Below are positions 33,892 to 42,701 of a DNA stretch of 64,000 nt, piece by piece. The DNA comes from JALOOB01 sp040766655 (GTDB lineage Bacteria > Chloroflexota > Anaerolineae > CG2-30-64-16), in NCBI GenBank assembly GCA_040766655.1, contig JAXGQB010000016.1, positions 115,767-179,766 of the forward strand, read 5' to 3'. Every line of letters starts with the position of its first letter. Position 1 is the stretch's first letter. The notes beneath the pieces were generated by a model that saw nothing but the letters and a program-made list of their open reading frames with translations, did not search any database and was not told where the DNA came from. The position numbers and the translations under genes are program-made.

Positions 33892-34818
33892 ATGCGTATC
33901 CGTTACTGGACGCTGCTCGCCGCAGCCGTTCTCCTGGCAGTCGTCGCAGGCTGTGCGGGCAACCGGGTGGCGAGAGAACCGGCCAATACGCCGGTGCCCA
34001 CCAAGACCCTGCGGCCTACCTTCACGGCGACGGTCCCGGAGCCGACCCTGACCCCGACGCCGACCGAAGTGCCGCCGACGGCCACGCCTGAGGAGCCGAC
34101 CGCCACCCCCGTGCCGCCGACGCCCGAGCCGACCGCCACGCCTGAGGCCGCGGTGCTGACCGTCACGAGCGCGAGCCTGAACGTGCGCAGCGGGCCCGGC
34201 ACGAACTACGGGGTCATCGGCCGCCTGACCAGGGGCCAGAATGCCACGGTCACGGGCAAGAACCCGGCCGGCACCTGGTGGGAGTTCGACTATGACGGCA
34301 GGACCGGCTGGGTCATCGGGACGAACGTCACGGTGCGCAACGGCGAGGTCGTTCAGGTCGCGCAGAACATCCCTGCCGCGCCGACCGCGGCCCCGCGGCC
34401 GACCGCTCGGCCGGTGGCAGCCCAGCCTGCGCCCGCACCTGCGCCGGCCGCGCCGCAAGTCACCTCGAAATACGGCATCACCAAGAGCGAGCTGCGGCCC
34501 AACACGAACCCGATCGTCTCCGTTTGGTGCTTCGTGTTCAATCAGAGTGCAAACGGCCTGGTAGCGGGCACGATTCGAGTGGTTCAGGGCGGAGCCACGG
34601 TGAAAGAACAAGCTTTCAACGCGGTCCTGGCACGCGGGGATTCGGGTTACTCCTCGGAATACCTGTATAACGATGGCTGCAAAGTGGAGTTGCCCGCGTC
34701 GGATGGCGCCTATGGCGCCTACCTGATTGAAGGCGGCAACCAGGTATCCGATATCTTCAACTTCACGGTGTCAGGAAGCACAAACCGAACTGCGATCATC
34801 GAATGGAAGCAACGGTAG
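33892..34818 (+). CDS. SH3-domain lipoprotein 3
   Basis: A 308-residue lipoprotein with lipobox AVVAGC and a long Thr/Pro linker (VPTKTLRPTFTATVPEP, then PTEVPPTATPEEPTATPVPP). The bacterial SH3 domain at about 85-145 carries the classic LNVRSGPGTNYGVIGRL. A second Pro/Ala linker and a C-terminal domain of about 120 residues that I do not recognise follow. GAGGAGG precedes ATG 33892. The last 16 bases overlap the start of the glycosyltransferase gene, so all four genes appear to form one unit. Confidence 0.8.
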   Translation: MRIRYWTLLAAAVLLAVVAGCAGNRVAREPANTPVPTKTLRPTFTATVPEPTLTPTPTEVPPTATPEEPTATPVPPTPEPTATPEAAVLTVTSASLNVRSGPGTNYGVIGRLTRGQNATVTGKNPAGTWWEFDYDGRTGWVIGTNVTVRNGEVVQVAQNIPAAPTAAPRPTARPVAAQPAPAPAPAAPQVTSKYGITKSELRPNTNPIVSVWCFVFNQSANGLVAGTIRVVQGGATVKEQAFNAVLARGDSGYSSEYLYNDGCKVELPASDGAYGAYLIEGGNQVSDIFNFTVSGSTNRTAIIEWKQR

Positions 34819-37814
34819 GCAGGGCCGCCGGTGGCGACCCCCGAGTCTCCGGACAATCAAGCACCCATCCGGCTCGCCGTTCTGGTGAAATCGGGTTTCT
34901 GACGTTTGTTGTGTTGCTGGGCCTCGCACTTCGCGGGGCCCGGCTCGGCTTCCAGCCCCTCTGGTGGGACGAAGGCTACTCCGCCTGGTTCGCCACGCAC
35001 TCCCTGGCCCGGATGGCCGCGCTCACCGCGGAGGACATCCACCCGCCGCTCTACTATGCGCTGCTGCATCTCTGGACGCGCGTCGCGGGCGCAGGACCGC
35101 TCAGCCTCCGCCTCCTGTCGGTCATGGCCGGTGTTGCGGCCATTCCGCTCATGTTCGCTGCCGCGCGGCGCGTTCTCGGCAGCCGCCGCGCCGCGCTGAT
35201 CGCCGCGGGCCTCCTCGCGGTCAATCCCCTGCACGTCTTCTACAGCCAGGAAGTCCGGATGTACGGCCTGGTGGCGTTGCTCAGCACCGGCGTGCTGTGG
35301 GCCGCGTGGGAGGTGCTGCACGGGGCCGGGTCCCGCCGCGCGGCCCTGTCCTATGTCGCGCTCGCAGTCGCGGCGCTCTATACGCAATACTACGCGGTCT
35401 TTCTGCCCATCGGCCTCACCCTCTATGCGGCGTGGCGCTGGCGCGGCCAGTGGCGCCGCCTCGCGGCCTGGCTCGGGCTGCAGGCGCTCGTCGCCGTCCT
35501 GTACCTGCCGTGGGTGCTCTATGCAGGCCCGCGCCTCGTCCTCTACGTGAGCCACAAGGTCGTGGCGGACGCGGACCGGCCGCTCGGCCTCCTGGCCTAC
35601 CTCGCCCGCCACCTGGCCGCGTTCGCGGGCGGACACGGGGAAGGACCGCTGGCGGGGTGGTGGCCGCTGGCACTGCTGCTGTTGATCCCGGTGCTCGGCG
35701 GCCTGGCCGTGGCATGGCGCCGCGGCCGGCCCGTGGGGGAGGCCGACCGGCCTACCACGCGGCCGGCGATCGGCATGCTCGCCACCGTCCTCCTCGTCTC
35801 GCTGCTCCTGGGTTGGGCGGTCGGCCTGCGCTACCCGTTCTTCCCCGAGCGCGGGGAGCGCCTGCTGCTCCTCGCGCTGCCGGCGTTCGTGATGCTGGCC
35901 GCGGCCGGCCTGCATGCGTGGCTGCCCTCAGGCCAACCGAAGGTCGTGCCAACCGGAGGTCGACCAACGACCTCCGAGGCAGCCTCGGAGGTCTCGCGTC
36001 GGTCGGAAACCCCGGAGGTCTCACGCCGCGGGTGGGTCTTCCCCGCCGCGTGCGCCGCGTTCGCGCTCGTCTCGGCCGCGAGCCTGGCCGCGTTCTACAC
36101 CGTCCCGCGCTACGCGGACGACGACTACCGCCCCCTCATCGCGCGCATCGTCGAGCAAGGGCTGCCGGAGGACACGGTCTTCTGCGTCTATCCCTGGCAG
36201 GTGGGCTACTGGCGCAGTTACGCGCCGGCGGCCGGCGGGGCCTCTGGCCCCCATGCGGTCCTCAGTCCCGCGCCGGAGTGGGGCGCGGCGGTCGAGGATG
36301 CGCTCGCCGGTGCGCTCGAGCGGGGCCGCGTGTGGTTCCCCGCACACCTGGCGCTGGGCGCGATCCTGGAGACGCAGGTCGAGGCCGCGCTGGGCGGGCA
36401 GGCGGTCGCTTTCGCCAACACGTGGTACGGGCCTGGCACCCGGCTGAGCGCGTGGCGCCGCGCCGCGCTCCCGGACCCCGCGCCGCCGCCGGGGGCCCAG
36501 ACGCCGGGGGCCCAGACGCCGGGGGCCCAGGCGCTGGCCCGCTTCGAGGTGCCGGCCGCGGGGGCCCTGTCGCTGCTCGGCGTGACCGCAGAGGATGCGC
36601 CCGCGCCCGCGGCCAACGCGGTCACCGCGTTGAGCCTGGCGTGGCAGGCGGCGCAGCGGCCCCCGGACCTGGCCGTCAGCGTCCGGCTTGTGGATGACCT
36701 GGGGCAGATCTGGGGCCAGAACGACTACGAGCCGCTCGGGTCGCTGGGGCGTGCCCAGGCCGGAGACACGGCCGGCTCGTGGCAGGCGACGGATCGGCTC
36801 GGCCTCCTTGTGCCGGCCGGCACCCCGCCCGGCCGCTACCGGGTCGAGCTGGTGGTGCGGCCCGCGGACGCCGCGCGGCCGCTGCAGGTCCAGGCAGGCG
36901 ACGGTCTGCCTGCGACCGGCACCACCCTGTATCATCTCCAGGTTCAGCCTGCCGGCAGGCCGCTCGGCCCCGAGTCGCTGCCCATCGCGGCGCGCCGGCC
37001 GATCGACCTGGGGGACGGCATCCGCTTCCTCGGCTATACCGTCGATGGCGGGCCGGTCACGCCCGGGGCCGCACGCCGCGTGAACCTCTTCTGGCAGGCC
37101 ACGGCCGCGCCCACGGCGGATTACACCGCGTTCGTCCAGCTGCTCGGCGCGGATGGCGCGCCCGCGGCCCTGTGGGAGGCCCCGCCCGGCGCGGCCTACG
37201 CCACCTCGGGGTGGGCGAGCGGCACGCTGATCCGCACCCAGGCGACGCTGCGCGTGCCCGCGACGGTGGCGGACGGGAAGTATCGGGTGATCGGGGGCCT
37301 CTTCCGCGCTGCGGACGGCGAGCGGCTGCGCACCGCGGGAGGCGACGACTTTGTGTCGCTGGGCTCGCTGGGCGTGGTGGGTCGCGGCCACGTGACCGCA
37401 CTGCCGCAGGTTGAATACGCGGCCGATGCCCGCTTCGGCGATGCCGCGCGCCTGGTGGGGTACGATCTCTCCGTCACACACGTCGCGCCGGACGCCTCGC
37501 TTGACGTAACGCTGCACTGGGAGGCGCTGGCCGCAACGGATCGCCCGTACACGGTCTTCGTGCAGCTGCTGGATGAAGCGGGGCGGGCGTGGGGCTTCGG
37601 CGACGCTGAGCCGGGGGCCGGCGCGTTCCCGACGACGGGCTGGCTGGCGGGCGAGTACCTGGCCGACGCACACTCGGTGCTTGTCATGGGCGATGCGCCG
37701 CCGGGCGCGTATCGGCTGGCGGTGGGCCTGTACGATGCGGAGACGGGGAAGCGGCTCGGCACGGCCGAGGGCGGGGACCAGGTGACGCTATCGCCGCCTA
37801 TCGTGGTCCCGTAG
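34803..37814 (+). CDS. GT39-type membrane glycosyltransferase with tandem C-terminal beta domains
   Basis: A 1003-residue membrane protein. The N-terminal half has about ten hydrophobic helices and the GT-C signature near its start (WWDEGYSAWFATHSL, then EDIHPPLYYALLHLW), with the Asp-Glu pair that acts on polyprenyl-phosphate sugars. NPLHVFYSQEVRMYGLVAL is typical of the family. A palindromic insert encodes about residues 376-408. The C-terminal 480 residues hold about three beta-sandwich repeats (compare TADYTAFVQLLGADG with DRPYTVFVQLLDEAG), likely outside the cell. It may glycosylate surface proteins or polymers, perhaps the neighbouring lipoproteins. The ATG at 34803 lies inside the end of lipoprotein 3. 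Confidence 0.78.
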   Translation: MEATVGRAAGGDPRVSGQSSTHPARRSGEIGFLTFVVLLGLALRGARLGFQPLWWDEGYSAWFATHSLARMAALTAEDIHPPLYYALLHLWTRVAGAGPLSLRLLSVMAGVAAIPLMFAAARRVLGSRRAALIAAGLLAVNPLHVFYSQEVRMYGLVALLSTGVLWAAWEVLHGAGSRRAALSYVALAVAALYTQYYAVFLPIGLTLYAAWRWRGQWRRLAAWLGLQALVAVLYLPWVLYAGPRLVLYVSHKVVADADRPLGLLAYLARHLAAFAGGHGEGPLAGWWPLALLLLIPVLGGLAVAWRRGRPVGEADRPTTRPAIGMLATVLLVSLLLGWAVGLRYPFFPERGERLLLLALPAFVMLAAAGLHAWLPSGQPKVVPTGGRPTTSEAASEVSRRSETPEVSRRGWVFPAACAAFALVSAASLAAFYTVPRYADDDYRPLIARIVEQGLPEDTVFCVYPWQVGYWRSYAPAAGGASGPHAVLSPAPEWGAAVEDALAGALERGRVWFPAHLALGAILETQVEAALGGQAVAFANTWYGPGTRLSAWRRAALPDPAPPPGAQTPGAQTPGAQALARFEVPAAGALSLLGVTAEDAPAPAANAVTALSLAWQAAQRPPDLAVSVRLVDDLGQIWGQNDYEPLGSLGRAQAGDTAGSWQATDRLGLLVPAGTPPGRYRVELVVRPADAARPLQVQAGDGLPATGTTLYHLQVQPAGRPLGPESLPIAARRPIDLGDGIRFLGYTVDGGPVTPGAARRVNLFWQATAAPTADYTAFVQLLGADGAPAALWEAPPGAAYATSGWASGTLIRTQATLRVPATVADGKYRVIGGLFRAADGERLRTAGGDDFVSLGSLGVVGRGHVTALPQVEYAADARFGDAARLVGYDLSVTHVAPDASLDVTLHWEALAATDRPYTVFVQLLDEAGRAWGFGDAEPGAGAFPTTGWLAGEYLADAHSVLVMGDAPPGAYRLAVGLYDAETGKRLGTAEGGDQVTLSPPIVVP
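35955..35993. repeat. Palindromic GAGGTC/GACCTC element inserted in the GT39 gene
   Basis: Two alternative hairpins share an arm. GGAGGTCG (35955-35962) pairs with CGACCTCC (35968-35975), and GACCTCCGAGGC (35969-35980) pairs with GCCTCGGAGGTC (35982-35993) around a single A. The element keeps the reading frame and encodes a Ser/Thr/Arg-rich loop between membrane helices. Confidence 0.65.
36486..36531 (+). repeat. 15-bp tandem repeat in the GT39 gene
   Basis: Three copies of GGGGGCCCAGACGCC (the last slightly altered) encode GAQTP repeats in the linker between the membrane half and the beta domains. Confidence 0.7.
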
Positions 37815-37824
37815 GGCGTTCGCC

Positions 37825-39009
37825 TTAGTGCTTCGTCACGCGGCGGCGCAGCTGGCCGCAGCCCGCGTCGATGTCGATGCCGCGGCGCAGCCGGACCGTG
37901 GCCGGGATGCCGTTGCGCTCCAGGATGCGCTGGAACACGGCCGCGTTGGCCTCGGTCGACGGCTGGTAGGGCGACTCGGCCACGGGGTTGAGCGGGATCA
38001 GGTTGACGTGACACAGCACCCCGCCGGTCGGGCTTCGCAACGGCCGCAGCAGCGCGGCCAGCGCAACGGCCAGCTCCGGCAGGTCGTTGATGCCGTCCAT
38101 CAGCGCATATTCGATCGTGATGCGCCGGTGGGTGCGCAGGATGTACTCCTGCAGCGCGGCCATCACCTCACCGATGGGGTAGCGGTGGTTGATCGGCAGC
38201 AGCCGGCTGCGCAGTTCGTCGTTCGGCGCGTGCAGGCTGACCGCCAGGTTGATCTGCAGCGGCTCGCCGGCCATCCGGCGGATGCCCTGGGGCAGGCCGA
38301 CGGTCGAGACGGTGATGTGCCGCGCACCCAGGTTGAAGCCCTCTTTGTCGGTGATCGTCCCCAGCGCCTGCCACACGTTCTCGTAGTTCGCGAACGGCTC
38401 GCCCATGCCCATGACGACGATGTTGGTCAGCCGGGAGGGGGCAAGGTGGCCGCGGCGCGTCTCGCCCGGAAACTCCGGCGATGCGCTGCCCAGTGAGCCG
38501 ACCGATCCGAACCCGCTGAGCGGCGCGTGCGGACCCTTGCGCACGGGCGGGCCGTCGTCCGGCGCGGCCAGCGCCTGCGCGGCCGCCGTCACCTGGGCCA
38601 CGATCTCCCCCGCAGTGAGGTTGCGCGCCAACCCGCCCTGGCCCGTGGCGCAGAAGACGCAGCCCATCGCACACCCTGCCTGCGAGCTGATGCAGACCGT
38701 CCGCCGCTCGTCGTACAGCATCAGCACGGTCTCGATCGTCTGACCGTCGCCGAGGCGGAAGAGCCACTTGATCGTGTGCTGGTCAGTCGATCGCTGCTCG
38801 AAAACCCGCTCGAGCGGCTCGATGCGCGTCTCCGCGACCAGCCGGTTGCGCAGCGCTGCGGGCAGATTGGTCATCTGGGCCGGATGCGTGGCCAGCTTCC
38901 GGTACAGCCAATCCCACACCTGCTTGGCGCGGTAGGTCGGCTCTCCCCAGCCGGCCAACAGCTCGGTGAGCTCGCCTTTGCTCAGGTCGTACAGCGAGAC
39001 GCCTCTCAT
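37825..39009 (-). CDS. rlmN: Dual-specificity 23S rRNA A2503 / tRNA A37 methyltransferase RlmN
   Basis: A 394-residue radical SAM enzyme. The cluster motif is CAMGCVFC (C-x3-C-x2-C), followed by ATGQGGLARNLTAGEI. Further landmarks are NIVVMGMGEP, HITVSTVG and LAVSLHAPND, and a C-terminal Cys in DIDAGCGQLR that is the methyl-accepting partner. An unusual Pro/Gly/Ser-rich insertion of about 35 residues (around APDDGPPVRKGPHAPLSGFG) interrupts the barrel before NIVVMGMGEP. I start at ATG 39009 (MRGVSLYDLSKGEL), 6 bases after a -10 box. The 12-residue longer frame is rejected. Confidence 0.92.
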   Translation of the reverse strand: MRGVSLYDLSKGELTELLAGWGEPTYRAKQVWDWLYRKLATHPAQMTNLPAALRNRLVAETRIEPLERVFEQRSTDQHTIKWLFRLGDGQTIETVLMLYDERRTVCISSQAGCAMGCVFCATGQGGLARNLTAGEIVAQVTAAAQALAAPDDGPPVRKGPHAPLSGFGSVGSLGSASPEFPGETRRGHLAPSRLTNIVVMGMGEPFANYENVWQALGTITDKEGFNLGARHITVSTVGLPQGIRRMAGEPLQINLAVSLHAPNDELRSRLLPINHRYPIGEVMAALQEYILRTHRRITIEYALMDGINDLPELAVALAALLRPLRSPTGGVLCHVNLIPLNPVAESPYQPSTEANAAVFQRILERNGIPATVRLRRGIDIDAGCGQLRRRVTKH

Positions 39010-39015
39010 GGCTGA

Positions 39016-39045
39016 AGGATAGCACACGAGAGGCGCCCCGGTCAA
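39016..39045 (-). promoter_or_regulatory. Promoter of rlmN, leaderless
   Basis: On the minus strand TTGACC (39045-39040), an 18-base spacer and TATCCT (39021-39016). ATG 39009 follows after 6 bases, and no ribosome-binding site is visible. Confidence 0.55.
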
Positions 39046-39093
39046 TGGATCGTTGCGGGCGGATGCGGGTCTTCTGCCGGCGTGTTATGCCGG

Positions 39094-41691
39094 TTACCGC
39101 TCGTTGGTCTTGCTGAAGAAAACCTTGTCCACCTCGGTCCGCCGGCCCACGATCTCCAGCTGCGCACGAAGCGGCAGGTTCCGGGATGAGTTGCCGATCA
39201 GCAGCTCCACCATGCCCGGATGCACGGCGTAGCGCATCGTGACGTCGTAGTAGCCGAGCTGGTGGGTGTGCAGGCTGAAGGTCACGGTCCTGCGCTCGCC
39301 CGGGCGCAGATGGATGCGCCGGAAGCCCTTGAGCTCCAACATGGGGCGAGGCACAACCGCGTCCGGATGGCGGACATACAACTGAACCACTTCGTCGCCT
39401 GCGCACGTGCCTGTGTTGGTCACATCGAGGCTGAGGCTCACCTCGTCTCCGATCTGTGCCTGCGAGCGTTCCGGCCGCAGGTTGCCCAACTCGAATGTCG
39501 TGTAGCTCAGCCCATGGCCGAAGGGGAAGAGGGGTTGGCCGCGGAAGAAGCGGTACGTGCGTCCCTCCATCCGGTAATCATCAAAGGGCGGCAGGTCATC
39601 CACCGAGGCATACCAGGTGACGGGCAGCCGGCCGCCGGGGCAGTAGTCGCCGAAGAGCACATCGGCGAGAGCCTCGCCGCCGGCCTCACCGGGATACCAG
39701 GCCTCCACGATGGCCGGGATCTCCGAGGCAGCCCACCGGACAGCCACTGCGCTCCCGTTGAGCAACACCAACACGACCGGCTTGCCCAGGGCGTGCAGCT
39801 GCTCGAGCAGCCGTTGCTGGGCCGCGGGCAGCGCGATGTCTGTTCGATCACCCCCGGTGAAGCCCTCGATGTGGACGGGCATCTCTTCGCCCTCGAAGCG
39901 CGGCGACAGCCCCATGACCGCGATGATGGCATCGGCCCTGGCGGCGATCTCGAGCGCCTGCGCCGCCGCGTGCGTGTCCGGTGGCCCCCACAGGAGTTGC
40001 ACCTGCGGATCGAGCCCCAGGCTGGCGAACTCCAGGCGGAGCCGGTAGAAGCGGCCGGCCTCCAGGTCGACCTCGACCGTCTTGAGGATCGGGTGGTGGA
40101 TATCCTCTGACTCGACCAGCAGCCGGCCGTCCAGGTAGAGCCGGTAGCGGGTGTGGCCGTTCACGCCGAGGTGGTGGACTCCGCTTGCCTTCGGGACCAG
40201 GTAACCCGTCCAGCGCACGGAGAAGCGGTCGCCCCATTGCCCCGTCAATGGGCTGACGCCCTGCCAGATCCAATCCACCGTCGGATCGATGCGGGAGAGA
40301 GAGGGCTCCCCCGCCAGGTCCGCATTGTCGTAGTAGTCGCCCTTCAGCCCGGCCCTCGTCCAACCTTGTTCGCCGCATCGCAGGCAGTCTGGGGGAATGG
40401 CGATCATGGGCGCGGCCACGTCAACCCAACCGGCGCCCGGCGCGTGATAGAGCCGGGCTGAAGGCGCCAGCTTGCGGCGAATCCCTTCCAGCGGCGTCAC
40501 GGGTTCGACGAGCGTACCGGCGTAATTGCCGAGCAGCGCGGTCAGGTCATCGGCATTCGGACCGATGACGGCGACTGCCTCCAGGCTTTTGGGCAGGGGC
40601 AGCAGGTTGCCGTCGTTCTTGAGCAGCACGATCGATTCGCGGGCTGCGCGGAGGGCAAGCGCCCGGTGTTCGGGCGAGTTGACGATCGAGTAGGGGATCG
40701 CGGCATAGGGCACCTGCTCTGGCGGATCGAACATGCCGAGCCGGAAGCGCGCGGCAAACAGGCGCTCGACCGCACGGTCGATGGCCTCCTCCGGCAGCAA
40801 CCCCTGCGCCACGGCATCGGGCAGGGCGTGGTAGACGCTGCCACACTCGAGGTCGCACCCGGCTCTGACGGCCAGCGCCGCGGCCTCGGCGGCGGATGCG
40901 ACCACCTTGTGATGGGCGTAGACGTCGAAGATTGCGCCGCAATCGGAGGTGACGTAGCCGTCGAAGCCCCAGGACTCGCGCACGATGTCCCGGAGCAGCG
41001 CCGGGCTGGCACAACACGGCTCGCCGTTGAGACGGTTGTATGCGCCCATGACCGACGCGGCCTTGCCTTCCCGAAGACAGGCCTCGAACGCTGGCAGGTA
41101 GGTCTCGAGGAGGTCGCGATCGGTGGGACGCGCGTCGAACTCATGCCGGGTCGCTTCCGGCCCGCTGTGGGCGGCCAGGTGTTTGGGCGTGGCAGCCGTC
41201 TTCAGGCAGCTGGGATCATCTCCCTGGAGCCCTTTGACGAAGGCGACCCCCAGGCTGGCGGTGAGATAGGGATCCTCCCCGTACGTCTCCTGGCCGCGGC
41301 CCCAGCGGGGATCGCGAAAGATGTTGACGTTCGGTGACCAGGGGGTCAGGCCGCTGTAGATCTGGCGGATGTCGCGGCGGAGCGCCTCGTGGTGCTTGGC
41401 CCGGGCCTCGTCGGAGATGGCGATCGCGATGCGCTCCAACAACTCCGGATTCCAGGTGGCGGCGAGGCCGATGGCCTGTGGAAAGACGGTCGCGGCCCCT
41501 GCGCGGCCCACCCCGTGCAGGCATTCGTTCCACCAGTTGTAGGCGGGGATGCCCAGCCGGGGGATGGCCGGCGCATCGAACACCATCTGCGAGACCTTCT
41601 CCGCCAGGGTCATCCGGGAGACCAGGTCTGCCGCGCGCTCTGCTACGGATGCCTCGATGCGGCTGCTGCTGACAGCAGGACTGCTGTTCAT
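39094..41691 (-). CDS. GH3 beta-glucosidase/xylosidase with PA14 domain
   Basis: An 865-residue glycoside hydrolase without a clear signal peptide, so probably cytoplasmic. The GH3 N-terminal barrel has the substrate region PKHLAAHSGPE and the nucleophile Asp250 in GYVTSDCGAI. The C-terminal alpha/beta domain is split by a PA14 insert (about 445-575: GLKGDYYDNADLAGEPSL ... LYLDGRLLVESED). A fibronectin-III-like end domain (about 740-850) follows. It would release sugar from beta-linked oligosaccharides brought in by the ABC importer encoded just upstream. The start ATG 41691 lies 3 bases after the ATPase gene, making it the last gene of the LacI-controlled operon. Confidence 0.9.
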   Translation of the reverse strand: MNSSPAVSSSRIEASVAERAADLVSRMTLAEKVSQMVFDAPAIPRLGIPAYNWWNECLHGVGRAGAATVFPQAIGLAATWNPELLERIAIAISDEARAKHHEALRRDIRQIYSGLTPWSPNVNIFRDPRWGRGQETYGEDPYLTASLGVAFVKGLQGDDPSCLKTAATPKHLAAHSGPEATRHEFDARPTDRDLLETYLPAFEACLREGKAASVMGAYNRLNGEPCCASPALLRDIVRESWGFDGYVTSDCGAIFDVYAHHKVVASAAEAAALAVRAGCDLECGSVYHALPDAVAQGLLPEEAIDRAVERLFAARFRLGMFDPPEQVPYAAIPYSIVNSPEHRALALRAARESIVLLKNDGNLLPLPKSLEAVAVIGPNADDLTALLGNYAGTLVEPVTPLEGIRRKLAPSARLYHAPGAGWVDVAAPMIAIPPDCLRCGEQGWTRAGLKGDYYDNADLAGEPSLSRIDPTVDWIWQGVSPLTGQWGDRFSVRWTGYLVPKASGVHHLGVNGHTRYRLYLDGRLLVESEDIHHPILKTVEVDLEAGRFYRLRLEFASLGLDPQVQLLWGPPDTHAAAQALEIAARADAIIAVMGLSPRFEGEEMPVHIEGFTGGDRTDIALPAAQQRLLEQLHALGKPVVLVLLNGSAVAVRWAASEIPAIVEAWYPGEAGGEALADVLFGDYCPGGRLPVTWYASVDDLPPFDDYRMEGRTYRFFRGQPLFPFGHGLSYTTFELGNLRPERSQAQIGDEVSLSLDVTNTGTCAGDEVVQLYVRHPDAVVPRPMLELKGFRRIHLRPGERRTVTFSLHTHQLGYYDVTMRYAVHPGMVELLIGNSSRNLPLRAQLEIVGRRTEVDKVFFSKTNER

Positions 41692-41694
41692 CGA

Positions 41695-42699
41695 TCAGCC
41701 CTCCTCTGCGTGATCCGGGGAAGGGACAGGGGATGCGCCGGCATCGCCCATGTATTTGTGGCACTTCACCAGCACGTCGTCGATCCATATCTCGGCCGGT
41801 ACGACCGTGCGGCAGACGTCCATCACCAGCGGACACCTGCCGGCAAAGCGGCAGCCCTGCTTGAGATACTCCTCCGCGTCCGCATCGGAGAGCTTGACCG
41901 TTCCCTCCCATCGCCGTTGGGGATCCGGTTCGGGGATCGATTCCCTGAGGAGCCGCGTGTAGGGGTGCTTCGGATCGACCAGAACCGTTTCCACCGGCCC
42001 CATTTCCACGATGTTCCCCCGGAACATGATCGCGATACGATCGCTCACGTAATAGGCGGTTGCCAGGTCGTGCGTGATGTACAGCACGCTCACGCCGAGC
42101 TTGTCCTTGAGCTCCTTGAAGAGGTTGACGATCGACATGCGCAGGGAGGCGTCCACCATCGAAACCGGCTCATCCGCGATCAGGAGGTCGGGGTCGGTGA
42201 GCAGGGCCCTGGCGATGGAGATCCGCTGCAGCTGACCCCCGGAGAATTCGCTGGGATACCTGCCGGCGAACTCCTCGTAAGAAAGTCCCACCGCGGCCAA
42301 CTTGTCGTCGATCAGCCGGATGGCTTCAGCCTTCGTCTTGGCGAGTCCGTAGTTGTCGAGCGTCTCGAAGAAGTAGCTGTCGACCGTCCGCAGGGGATTG
42401 AACGTCTTGAACGGATCCTGGAAGATCGCCTGGATGCCTTCCGTGAGCCACACCTTCCGGCTCACGCCCTGCTCGGCCTTGCCCTTGTGGATCACAGACC
42501 CCGAGGTGGCCTCCTCGAAGCCCAGGATGATCTTGGCAGTCGTGCTCTTTCCGCAGCCGCTCTCGCCGGCCAGCGCGAAGATCTCGGCCGGCTTAATGTA
42601 GAACGAGACGTTGTCGACTGCCGTGATCCGCACCCTGGAGAAGATGCTCCCCATGGTGAAAACCTTGGTGAGACGGTCGATCTCGATGAGTTTCTCCAT
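41695..42699 (-). CDS. Oligopeptide/oligosaccharide ABC importer, ATPase 2 (DppF/OppF type)
   Basis: A 334-residue ATPase with Walker A GESGCGKST, signature FSGGQLQR and Walker B LLIADEPVSMVD. The C-terminal part has the oligopeptide-family motif HPYTRLLRESIPEPDP and a Cys-rich CRFAGRCPLVMDVC segment of the kind that can hold a 4Fe-4S cluster in the family. ATG 42699 (MEKLIEIDRLTKVF) is used. A 41-residue longer frame reads back into the previous gene and is rejected. It starts 2 bases after the preceding ATPase stop. Confidence 0.9.
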   Translation of the reverse strand: MEKLIEIDRLTKVFTMGSIFSRVRITAVDNVSFYIKPAEIFALAGESGCGKSTTAKIILGFEEATSGSVIHKGKAEQGVSRKVWLTEGIQAIFQDPFKTFNPLRTVDSYFFETLDNYGLAKTKAEAIRLIDDKLAAVGLSYEEFAGRYPSEFSGGQLQRISIARALLTDPDLLIADEPVSMVDASLRMSIVNLFKELKDKLGVSVLYITHDLATAYYVSDRIAIMFRGNIVEMGPVETVLVDPKHPYTRLLRESIPEPDPQRRWEGTVKLSDADAEEYLKQGCRFAGRCPLVMDVCRTVVPAEIWIDDVLVKCHKYMGDAGASPVPSPDHAEEG

Positions 42700-42701
42700 C
42701 C

